Part shown: piece after piece, positions 54,964 to 64,000 of the stretch
Position numbering within the stretch: the first letter of the stretch is position 1
Layout: every line of letters begins with the position of its first letter
NCBI GenBank assembly: GCA_017607445.1
Contig: JAEVHH010000004.1
Span: 3,968,001 to 4,032,000, forward strand
DNA: 64,000 bases
Source: Histoplasma ohiense
Lineage: Eukaryota > Ascomycota > Eurotiomycetes > Onygenales > Ajellomycetaceae
Direction: 5' to 3'
Notes under the pieces: model-generated
Seen by the model: the letters and a program-made list of their open reading frames with translations, nothing else
Databases searched by the model: none
Told to the model about the DNA's origin: nothing
Position numbers and translations under genes: made by a program

Positions 54964-55216
54964 ATGTTCTTCTGCTCCATGCTCTGTGCTCATATAGTTT
55001 CTAACAATTCTTCCACATAGCTCTTAACATTCTTCCACTCCATGCTCTGTGCTTGCATAGTCTCTAACAATTCTTCTGTGTAGCTTCTAATGTTCTCTCA
55101 CTCTGTGTTCTGTGCTTGTATAGTCTCTAATGATTCTTCTATATAGCTCTCAATGATTCCCCTGCCCCACACTCCACACTTGTGTAGTTTCTAACAATTC
55201 TTACATGTATCTCTTA
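54964..55216. repeat. 63-bp tandem repeat, 4 units, in the LTR of copy A
   Basis: Four units with the core TCTAACAATTCTTCTGTGTAGCT. Units differ mainly by TG/CA changes. Copy B has five units at the same place. Confidence 0.85.
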
Positions 55217-55439
55217 ATGTTCTTCTGCTCTGCATTTCACTGTGAAGCAGCTTCTGATATTCTTTCACTCTGAACTTTTCTCTATAAAAATCTCCTTCAT
55301 ACAATCTTTTCTTCTGATTTCTTTTCTCTTTCTTTTCTTAATCAATTTGTAATCTGTAATTAGAATAGTATCAAATTGTTAATTGAAGTACATCTGTTAC
55401 ATTATGAATTGATTCTTCTGTGTTTAAGATCTGAGTGTC

Positions 55440-55523
55440 TTGTTATTAGTTCTTACATCTGAATGCATTGTTATCAGTTCTTACACTCAAGTGTGTTGTT
55501 ATCAGTTCTTACATCTGAGTGCA
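55440..55523. repeat. 28-bp tandem repeat, 3 units, copy A
   Basis: Units of the type TTGTTATCAGTTCTTACATC plus TGAGTGCA. Copy B has two units (58393-58448). Confidence 0.85.
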
Positions 55524-55805
55524 TTGTTTACAGATCTGAGTATCTAGTTGTTATAAGAGATCTCTTGTGAGTCTGAGTGCTCTTATTGTTAGTTATATAG
55601 ACTGTTGTATCTAAGCATCTGAAACACAATCAACTGTGTTCTACAAGGTCTGAGTGTCTACAAACTGTAATGCTGTGAATAGCATTCACAAAGAAGCTTG
55701 ATCAAGCTTAGTACTGCAACACTGTGAATAGTGTCTGTGAAAGAACTGAATGTCTATAAGTATTTCTTTTCTTTTTTTTATTATTATATATTCTTAGATA
55801 TCAAA

Positions 55806-56872
55806 ATGAACTACAAGCAATTCTACAAACACCCACTGCATCTGAACACAGTAGATGATAACTTAGATCTACAAAGTATTCTTCAGCAGCAGATACTACA
55901 GATGACTGAATTACAACAACAATTTACTGAAATGAACACTTCTGCATTCACTGTTTCTTCTACATCTGCATCTCATGAAAAGCCTTCAAGAGAGAAGCTT
56001 TCAATTCTCAATAAATACAAGAGAGATCTAGTACTCTATCTCATGTGAAAGTCAAAAGTGAACATCAAATTGAACATTGATGAATGAGCAATAGACTTGC
56101 TATTCAATCAAGCATGATATATCCATAGCAGATTGAATGATGATGTGTTAGCAAAATTTCAACTCTGAATAAATCATTGTCAGAATCATCAGTATATATC
56201 AGAGCTAGTCTTTCAACAACTTGACTCTCTCTTTCTCAATTCTACACTTCAAGCCAAGGTGTTAGACTGACTTAATCAAACTCATCAGATGAATGTTGTG
56301 TTGACAACTTATCTTTCTGAATTTGATTGCAAACTTCTAGAAGCAGATGAGCAAGACTGAAATGATATTGTCAAAATCAATATATTATTCAAGAATTTGA
56401 ACTTTCAGTTGCATAACTGAAGTGTAGAGTGTCTGAAGCTCTCAACATACAGTGAATTCTGCACTGATCTTTGTCTGTTGAACAATGATCTGTCTCAGTT
56501 CCACACACTTCAAAATTGCAGAGAATTTCACTGAACAAATGCATACATCTTGAATCACTCTGCAGCACTCTCCATCTCTGAATCAGAATTAATGAACTGA
56601 ATCTCATATATAAATACAAGTCACTCAAGAGTTCTCAACATCTCAGAAAAGAACATCACTGACTGAATTGTCAGAGAAATCTACATACACTGTGACAAGT
56701 CAGAGCACTTTGCAAATCAATGTTCAAATGTGATCATCTCAAGTAAACCCCCCACATGCATAAATGCTGCATTGTCTGTGGATAGACAAGAACAGAGAAA
56801 AGACAAGCTCTCACTCTAAAACACAGATGAGAGCTCAAGAAGCAGAAAGCTAGCTGAAGATTCAAGCAGAAG
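55806..56872 (+). pseudogene. gag relic of copy A
   Basis: Starts MNYKQFYKH at 55806. A Gln/Leu helix, then a Ty3/Gypsy capsid-like region, then a zinc-knuckle region (HCDKSEHFANQC, with the first Cys replaced by Tyr). Numerous in-frame TGA codons interrupt it; copy B has TGG or other sense codons at several of these sites. Non-functional. Confidence 0.8.
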
Positions 56873-57757
56873 ATGCAAGCAGACACAATCATGATCTCTG
56901 TCATTGTAAATAACTTAGTCAATATACAAGCAATAATAGACAGTGGTTTTCTTCACTACACTCTTATAGACACTCAGCTGATTGAGAAGCATAAGCTTCA
57001 GTGTATCTTCTTTTTCAAACTGTATAAACTCAGTGAATTTGACAGCCTCAGAGAATCCACCTTCTACAACATGATAAGATTTAATATTGATATAGAAGAA
57101 TATGAGAAAAAGAATGTATACATATATGAAATACAAGACCTTGAGTACAATCTAATACTCAGTCTATCATAACTCACAGAATTTGAAATCTTGTTGAATG
57201 CATACAACCACTGCTTTATTTTCTCAGAAGATGATTATGTTTATGAGAAGAATGTTGATAGAACTGCTGATCTCACTCAGATATCAGCAAAAGTGTACAA
57301 ACTACTAATTCATCAAGTATATAAGAAGAAGAACATCCAAGTGTTTGCTGCTAGTATGATAGATATCAAAAAAGCATTAGAAAAGCTAGAACTCAAAAAT
57401 CTCAAGAAACTGTGCAAGAAACTACTCAAATCATACAAAGACTTCACAGATATATTTGATGAAAAAGAAGCTGAAAAGCTTCCTTCTCACTGAGAACTCA
57501 GTATAGATCATACAATCAAACTCATCAAAAAGAATAGTAAGAACTCACAATCACTCTGAGATTCTCTCTACAGTATATCATGCAACAAGCTTCTCATTCT
57601 ACAAAAAACACTCAACAGACTATTGAACAAAGACTTCATTCATGTTAGCAACTCACTCATCACAGCACTCATACTGTTCACAAAGAAATCAGAAGAAGGC
57701 TTATGATTCTGTATTGACTATCAAGAACTCAACAAAATTATGTGAAAGAACTGATAC
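56873..57757 (+). pseudogene. protease/reverse-transcriptase relic of copy A (truncated)
   Basis: Frame differs from gag by two. Protease active-site equivalent IIDSGFLHYTLID near 56935, then the pre-RT region with DIFDEKEAEKLPSH near 57450-57490. RT begins near 57500 and reaches FCIDYQELNKI before truncation. Stops in frame are TGA at positions where RT families have Arg (for example before FCIDY and in KN-Y), consistent with CGA to TGA. Confidence 0.8.
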
Positions 57758-57853
57758 TGTGACGGGTTAGCACTCATTAGTAATTAACTTATGCAATCAA
57801 CTCCCCTTCTGCACCCACTTGTTTCTGACTGTTGTCATCTCATGTAATCCTCA

Positions 57854-58169
57854 ATGTTCTTTCACTCTGTGCTCTGCACTTGTGTAGTTTCTAATGATTC
57901 TTCTGTATAGCTCTTAACATTCTTCTGTTCCATGCTCTGCACTCATATAGTCTCTAACAATTCTTCTGTATAGCTTCTTATGTTCTTCTGCTCTGTGTTC
58001 TGTGCTTGTGTAGTCTCTAACAATTCTTCTGCATAGCTTCTTATGTTCTTCTGCTCTGTGTTCTGTGCTTGTATAGTCTCTAACAATTCTTCTGTGTAGC
58101 TCTCAATGATTCCTCCACTCCATGTTCCACATTTGTGTAACTTCTAACAATTTTTATATGTATCTCTTA
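57854..58169. repeat. 63-bp tandem repeat, 5 units, in the LTR of copy B
   Basis: Five units of the same 63-bp repeat seen four times in copy A; 316 bp against 253 bp. Confidence 0.85.
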
Positions 58170-58392
58170 ATGTTCTTCTGCTCTGTGCTTCACTGTGGAG
58201 CAGCTTCTGATATTCTTTCACTCTGAACTTTTCTCTATAAGAACTCTCTTCATACAATCTTTTTTTCTGATTTCTTTTCTCTTTCTTTCCTTAATCAATT
58301 CATAATCTGTAATTAGAATAGTACCAAATTGTTAATTGAAGTACATCTGTTACATTATGAATTGATTCTTCTGCATTTAAGATCTGAGTGCC

Positions 58393-58448
58393 TTGTTATT
58401 AGTTCTTACATTCAAGTGTGTTGTTACCAGTTCTTACATCTGAGTGCA
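58393..58448. repeat. 28-bp tandem repeat, 2 units, copy B
   Basis: Two units of the 28-bp repeat; copy A has three. Confidence 0.8.
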
Positions 58449-58730
58449 TTGTTTACAGACTCAAGTGTCTAGTCATTACAAGAGATCTCTTGTGGGTCTG
58501 AGTGTTCTTATCATTAGTTATATAGACTGTTGTGTCTAAGCATCTGAAACACAATTGATCATGTTCTACAAGGCCTGAGTGCCTACAAACTGTAACACTG
58601 TGAATAGCATTCACAAAGAAGCTTGATCAAGCTTAGCATCACAACACTGTGAATAGTGTCTGCAAGAGAATCAAGTGTCTACAAGTATTTCTTTTCTTTT
58701 TTTTATTATTATATATTCTTAGATATCAAA

Positions 58731-59796
58731 ATGAACTACAAGCAATTCTACAAACACTCACCACACTCAAACACAGTGGACAATAACTTAGATCTACAAA
58801 GCATCCTTCAGCAGCAGATGCTACAGATGACTGAATTGCAACAACAACTTGCTGAGATGAGCACTTCTGCATTCACTGTTTCTTCTACATCTGCACCTCA
58901 CAAAAAGCCCTCAAGAGAGAAGCTTTCAATTCTCAATAAATACAAGAGAGATCTAGTGCTCTATCTCACATGGAAGTCAAAAGCAAACATCAAATTGAAC
59001 ATCAATGAATGAGCAATAGGCTCACTATCCAATCAAATGTGGTATATCCATAGCAGGTTGAATGGCAATATGTTAGCAAAATTCCAACTCTGAATGAGTC
59101 ATTGTCAGAACCACCAGCATACATCAGAGTTAGTCTTTCAATAACTCAACTCTCTCTTTCTCAATTCTACACTTCAAGCCAAGGTGTTAGACTGGCTTAA
59201 TCAAACTTATCAGATGAATATTGCATTGGCAATTTATCTTTCTGAATTCAATCACAAGCTTCTAGAAGCAGGTGGGCAAGACTGAAACAACATCATCAAG
59301 ATCAACATGTTGTTCAAGAACTTGAACTTTCAGTTGCATAATCAAAGTATAGAGTGTTCAAAGCTCTCAATATACAGCAAATTCTGCACTGATCTTCATC
59401 TGTTGAACAATGATCTGTTTCAGTTTCATGTGCTTCAAAATCACAGAGAATTCTGCTGAACAAATGCATACACTCTGAACCACTCTGCAGCACCTTCCAC
59501 CTTCAAATCAGAATCAATGAACTGAGTCCCACACATGAACACAAGCTGTCTGAGGATCTCTAACATCTCAGAGAAGAATGCTGCTGACCAAATCATCAGA
59601 GAAGTCTGCATACACTGCAACAAGTCAGAGCATTTTATGAATCAATGTCTGAATGCAATCACTCTGAGTAAACCCCCCACATGTGTGAATGCTGTGTCGC
59701 CCGTGGATAGGCAAGAACAGAGAAAAGACAAGCTCTCACTCTAAAACACAGACAAGAGCTCAAGAAGCAGAAAGCTAGCTGAAGATTTGAGCAGAA
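58731..59796 (+). pseudogene. gag relic of copy B
   Basis: Same protein as in copy A, starting MNYKQFYKH. The zinc knuckle is complete in spacing: CIHCNKSEHFMNQC (CX2CX4HX4C). Fewer stops than copy A: for example TGG is kept in LTWKSK and NQMWYIH where A has TGA. Still broken by several TGA codons. Confidence 0.8.
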
Positions 59797-59797
59797 G

Positions 59798-60470
59798 ATG
59801 CAAGCAGACACAATCATAGTTTCTGTCATTGTAAATAGCTTAGTCAACATACAAGCAATGATAGACAGTGGTTTCCTTCACTACACTCTTATAGACATCC
59901 AGCTGGTCGAGAAGCATAAGCTTCAGCATATTCTCTTTTTCAAATCATATAAGCTCAGTGGATTTGACAGTCTCAGAGGATTCACCTTTTACAACATGGT
60001 AAGATTTAATGTCAACATAGAAGGACACAAGAAAAAGAACATATACACATACAAAATACAAGACCTTGAGTACAATCTAATGCTCAGCCTATCATAGCTC
60101 ACAGAATTTGGAACCTTGTTGAACACACACAATCATTGCCTTATTTTCTCAGAAGACAACTGTGTTTACAAGAAGAATGTTGATAGAACCACTGATCTCA
60201 CTCAGATATCAGCAGAAGCATACAAACTACTAATTCATCAAATGCATGAGAAGAAGAATGTCCAAGTGTTCACTGCTAGCATGACAGATATCAAGAAAGT
60301 GTTAGAAAAGTTAGAATCTAAAGATCTCAAGAAACTGTGCAAGGAACTATCTGAATTGTATGAAGACTTCACAGATGTGTTTGATGAGAAAGAAGTTGAA
60401 AAGCTTCCCCCTCACTGAGGACCTGGTATAGATCATATAATTGAGCTCATTAAGAAAGACAGTAAAGACC
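59798..60470 (+). pseudogene. protease/pre-RT relic of copy B (truncated)
   Basis: Protease motif MIDSGFLHYTLID near 59862, then the pre-RT region ending DVFDEKEVEKLPPH near 60416. A TGA follows where an Arg is likely, and the element ends at 60470. Confidence 0.75.
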
Positions 60471-60796
60471 TGTGTAATAGGCACAACGGAGATATCTATA
60501 TTAGGAAATAGCTATGTGGCGATAGAAGAACACAGAACACACCAGAATTAATGAAGAGGGACATAGTGCATGGCATCATAGGTGGCTGTAGTGCATGGTG
60601 GTCGCCTATATAATGCTCACTGATATCTGTAGATATTAGGAGATCAGTGATTAGCTTTGAATAATAGAGATTGCTATCTTCTTAACATTCTATGTGCGTA
60701 CTTCACACTACTTCCATAATTATACCTATAACCATCTCTTACAATTCTAATCACTCTAAACTTTATTTGAGTGGTCTGTTGTTACGCACATCTACA
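60471..60796 (+). repeat. Probable 5' LTR of element C
   Basis: Begins TGTG and plausibly ends TCTACA at 60796, 53 bp before the gag ATG; the right boundary is inferred because the 3' LTR is not in view. Confidence 0.45.
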
Positions 60797-60848
60797 ATAA
60801 AGCACGCAATGTTAGTTAAAACACGCAACATTAGTTAAAACATGCAAG

Positions 60849-61960
60849 ATGGTTTCGACATACATAAGATCCCTTGAAAACCAATCTGAATCTTCTACTG
60901 CCTCTGATGATCACAATGCGTGTTTGCAACAGTTGAATGATCAAATTTGTGAATGAGAGCAGCAATTAGCTATTCTGCATGCACAACAGCAGCTCAATGA
61001 GTTGGAAGTGCAGATTTGTGAAGATACTCTCATTGAGCCTCAATTAATCCAGAATATCACCACAGAACCGCCGCAAAATCAATCTGCAAACAATACAGAT
61101 GATGATAATGAAACACCACTGAGGTTGAAGATTAAGGACTATTATTGAGGAAAAAATATGTTAGAATTCAAGGACTATAAAGATCGCATGTTGACTCTCT
61201 TTACACACCACCATCAGTATTATCAAAAGGAAGAACACAAGATAAATGATGCTAAACTCTACCTTGACACCCATGTTAAGCAGAAATGGTTGAATTTTGT
61301 ATCATTGTATGAGAGACATGGAGGAGCAACACCATTGACTTTTGATGATATGTTATCACACCTAGAAATGCAAATTAACGATCCACAGAACCAGCACCGA
61401 TTGGTGAGTCAAAAATTTCAAGATGCAAAGCAACAAGAATGGCAATTGATATGTGATTTCTCTAAATATCTTGAAGACTGGGAATACTACTTACCCCCAT
61501 ATAGTGAAGAACAAAGAATGGATAACTTGCATAGTAAGGTGTTGAAGGTATTACACACTGAACTCAACCATCAAAATCAAGAGCCTCAGAACTACGAAGA
61601 GTTGCTTCAAACTCTACAGACTCTTGAGGAAAATATGCTGGAGCAACAGTGTGCTATTCACAAAGAAAGACCTGCAATATTCATAGAGAATCAGTGTTGT
61701 TCTGATAAATCTAGCAACCATCGGAACAAGAGGAAATGAGAGGAACAAACAACTGAACAAACCAAGAAAGATAAATATAACTGGATGAAGGAGTGTTCTC
61801 ACTGCCATAAGAAGGGTCATGTTGCAAATGATTGTTGAATGTTACACCCTGAAAAGCACAACCAAGTTCGACAAGCAAAAAACCAGCAATCCCAATCATA
61901 GGAGCAGCTGCTGCATTGGGAATACAAACAACTAGACTGTGAGATAAATGATTATTGGTG
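60849..61960 (+). pseudogene. gag relic of element C
   Basis: From MVSTYIRSLENQ at 60849. A coiled-coil-like Gln-rich start, then a capsid-like core (61158-61739: FKDYKDRMLTLFTHHHQYYQ and others) and the zinc knuckle CSHCHKKGHVANDC near 61798. The frame is interrupted by TGA at four places and one TAG near its end; no frameshift is needed. Non-functional as read. Confidence 0.8.
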
Positions 61961-64000
61961 ATGAATACATGGATGCTGACAGAAGCGGGATGGTCGATGG
62001 TGTGGACACTAGTGGATTCTGGCACAGATGCGAACTTCGTGTCCCACGCCTGGGCATCAAAATATTTCTCGAAGGCAGAAGGTAAATCAAAAGTAGTGGA
62101 AGCAGTTGATAATCATAAGATTAAATCATATGAACAACAAAGAGCTGCAATGAAGATTATTGATGATGAACATGTCCTCCAAGAAGGATTCCACCATTTC
62201 GAAGAGGCTGACATTAGCAGATATGATGTAATTTTGGGCATGCCTTGGTTGGAAGCTGTGAACCCTGATATCGACTGGGTGTGAAGATGCTGGACCTATA
62301 GGAAAGCATTGAATATTAACCACATGCACCTGAATACTGCTAAAGAATTCGCAACACTAATTGATGATGGCAATATTATATTCACTGTCTTACCATTACA
62401 AGCTGCGAGTGCAGCAACTGAGCCAAATATTCCAGATGATTATAAAGATTATCTTGATGTATTCTGAGAAGACATATCTGATGTGGAACATGCACCTCAT
62501 GATCATGCCATAGAGCTCAAACCTGGCAAGGAACCCCCATACCAACTGATATATAACCTATCACCTCAAGAACTCTCTGTCCTCTGAGAATATATTGAAA
62601 AGGTGTTAGAGAAGAATTGGATATGTCTGTCCAAGAGCCCAGCCGGCGCGCCAGTATTATTCACGCCCAAGAAAGATGGAACCCTGTGTCTTTGTGTGGA
62701 TTATTGAGGATTGAATGAAATAACAGTCAAGAATCGATACTCACTGCCCTTGATAAGTGAAATACTTGATAGATTAGCAGGTGCCAAGATATATACACAA
62801 CTGGACCTCAGAGACACATATCATAGAATTTGCATATGAGTGGGAGATGAATGGAAAACAGCATTTCAAACATGATATGGACACTTTGAATATCTAGTCT
62901 TATCTTTTGGGCTAACCAATGCCCCTGCGACCTTTCAATCTTATATCAACAAAGCCCTCAGTGACCTTTTAGACATATATTGTGTGGCTTATCTTGATGA
63001 TATCGTAATCTATTCAAACATGCTTGATGAACATGTCGTCCATGTTAAGAATGTGCTGGAACGGTTAAGGTGATGGAGACTATATGCCAAACTTAGTAAG
63101 TGTATGTTCCACACAACAGAAATTGGATTTTTGGGTTTTGTGGTTACCATGCAGGGCATTACTGTTGAGAAATGCTGTGTTGACACAATTCTAGATTGGC
63201 CAGAACTGTGAACTATAAATGAATTGCAAATATTTCTAGAATTCATCAATTTCTATTGTTGATTCATATACAAGTTCTCAATAATAACAGCACCCCTGAC
63301 TGAATTGTTAAAAGGTTATGAAACAAAAAGGGGGAAGAATAATGCATCAGTTCAGTTGGACAAAAACTGCAAGCATGCAATTTTGCAGTTAAAAGAATGC
63401 TTTACAAAAGCACTGTTGTTGGTCCACTTTGATCTGCAGTGAAAACTCTGTATAGAAACAGATGGATCTGGTGTTGCAATCACTGCAGTAATATCACAAT
63501 TAATGGATAATGGTCACTGGCACCCGATCGCGTTCTGGTCTAGAAAGCTCACAGAAACAGAAAGATGTTATCAAACATATGATCTGAAAATGTTGCTGAT
63601 TGTAGAAGCTTTCAGGCAATGGTGCCACTACTTACATGGTAGCAGGCACTCAATAACTGTTTTATCTGACCATGCCAATCTCTAGCGCTTCATGACGATG
63701 AAGCAGCTAAATGGGTGTCAGATTCGCTGGATGGAAATGCTCTCAGCATTCAATTTTGAAATAGAGCACCATCCTGAGAAAAATAATCCCACAGATGCAC
63801 CAAGTTGTCGCCCAGATTTTGTAAAACACACAGCTCCCTTGACAGGGCTCTCTACCCTGCAAGAGAAGCTGCATAAGGGAATCTTTAAGTCACTAAAGAC
63901 AAAAGAAAATACAAAGTTAGATCAATGTGTCAAGATGGTGTGAAAAGATCTGCAAGCTAATGAAAATTGTTGGGTGAAGAGGCCTGTAGTCATTGATGAC
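61955..64000 (+). pseudogene. pol relic of element C: protease, reverse transcriptase, RNase H (continues off edge)
   Basis: One reading frame, two off from gag. Protease LVDSGTDANFVS near 62006. RT motifs: PVLFTPKKDGTL, TQLDLRDTYHRI, FGLTNAPATFQSYI and the catalytic YLDDIVIYSN near 62990. RNase H: IETDGSGVAITAVIS near 63450, then AFWSRKLTETERCYQTYDLK and FEIEHHPEKNNPTDAPSCRP. Twelve stops interrupt the frame: eleven TGA and one TAG (63684); no indel is needed over 2 kb. In RT, TGA replaces the usual Arg of CVDYRGLN. Inactive. Confidence 0.85.

Larger units (their letters stand above)
54868..57757 (+). mobile_element. Gypsy-type LTR retrotransposon copy A, truncated by insertion of copy B
   Basis: Starts TGTGATGGGTTAGCACCCG at 54868 (LTR-like TG start) with a leader of 938 bp before the gag ATG at 55806. 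It then carries gag, protease and the beginning of reverse transcriptase (GL-FCIDYQELNKI) before it is cut at 57757 by the start of copy B. The same order in copy B confirms the structure. CpG is almost absent. The 3' part and 3' LTR are not in the window, lying beyond the nested elements if present. Confidence 0.85.
57758..60470 (+). mobile_element. Gypsy-type LTR retrotransposon copy B, nested in A and cut by C
   Basis: Same family as copy A: starts TGTGACGGGTTAGCACTC, leader of 973 bp, gag ATG at 58731, protease near 59860, then interruption at 60470 by element C. The leader is 35 bp longer than that of A, exactly accounted for by one extra 63-bp unit and one fewer 28-bp unit. The base before the insertion is AGTAAAGACC; target duplications cannot be checked because the 3' ends are outside. 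Confidence 0.85.
60471..64000 (+). mobile_element. Gypsy-type LTR retrotransposon C (different family), open at right edge
   Basis: Starts TGTGTAATAGGCACAACGG at 60471, inside copy B. gag from ATG 60849 and pol in one continuous frame from about 61955 to the edge, with protease, RT and RNase H in Gypsy order. The sequence keeps more CpG than A and B (for example CCGGCGCGCC near 62640), so it is younger. Integrase and 3' LTR would lie outside the window. Confidence 0.85.

Noticed and set aside
57758..60470. Copies A and B as the two LTRs or a simple tandem duplication
   Set aside because: Each contains gag and protease, and A breaks inside RT exactly where an LTR-like start of B begins, so nested insertion fits better.

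Overview
This window is nuclear DNA of a filamentous ascomycete. Evidence: compact protein-coding genes with short GT..AG introns (mostly 50-230 nt), fungal-specific families (Tea4/Bud14-type SH3 protein, vacuolar PQ-loop transporter, F-box/RCC1-like protein, GPI-anchored Cys/Ser/Thr-rich protein), Tom22 and MPP-alpha of fungal type, and Tc1/mariner and Gypsy elements. Gene content, expansion of aminoglycoside-phosphotransferase (APH)-like genes and CpG-depleted repeats suggest a Eurotiomycete, most likely Onygenales; that placement is inference.

Layout. Left edge: first exon of a probable Pho80-type cyclin running off the window, then about 4.7 kb of non-coding upstream DNA (1-4964). A dead Tc1/mariner element with clean 71-bp terminal inverted repeats sits at 4965-6405, followed by an APH-like gene with altered catalytic residues (7886-8683, minus). 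A conserved block follows: TOM22 (10611-11508, minus, 3 exons), acetoacetyl-CoA synthetase (12595-14988), mitochondrial processing peptidase alpha (15485-17331, 2 exons), an acyl-protein-thioesterase-like hydrolase (18493-19491, minus), serine palmitoyltransferase LCB2 (21552-23633), a PQ-loop vacuolar transporter (25325-26632, minus), a GPI-anchored cell-surface protein (27865-28596, minus) and a zinc alcohol dehydrogenase (30137-31421, minus, 4 exons).

The 31.4-35.4 kb stretch is degenerate: a small frameshifted coiled-coil gene overlaps an APH-like pseudogene that carries a +1 frameshift and what looks like a destroyed splice donor. Conserved genes resume with an F-box/RCC1-like protein (35439-37393, 3 exons), a Tea4/Bud14 (TeaC) polarity protein (39158-42278, minus, 7 exons), a Ser/Thr kinase (43399-45309) and mitochondrial ribosomal protein uL15m (47193-48160, minus).

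The right third is accessory. A 750-residue protein joins a nucleotidyltransferase-like N-terminus to a choline-kinase/APH-like C-terminus (49160-51464, minus). It is followed by a Nudix hydrolase (53443-54000, minus) and then three same-orientation Gypsy-type LTR retrotransposons nested in series (A 54868-57757, interrupted by B 57758-60470, interrupted by C 60471 to the edge). A and B are nearly free of CpG, and their differences are mostly TG versus CA at the same site, so they were mutated independently at CpG. In C the pol frame is continuous but cut by 12 stops, 11 of them TGA, as expected from CGA to TGA.

Functionally, TOM22, MPP-alpha and uL15m serve mitochondrial protein import and translation, LCB2 sphingolipid synthesis, acetoacetyl-CoA synthetase ketone-body/acyl-CoA metabolism, and the SH3 protein and kinase polarity and signalling. 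No tRNA, rRNA or CRISPR was found. All exon boundaries were derived by eye from splice signals, reading phase and family knowledge; no alignment was run.
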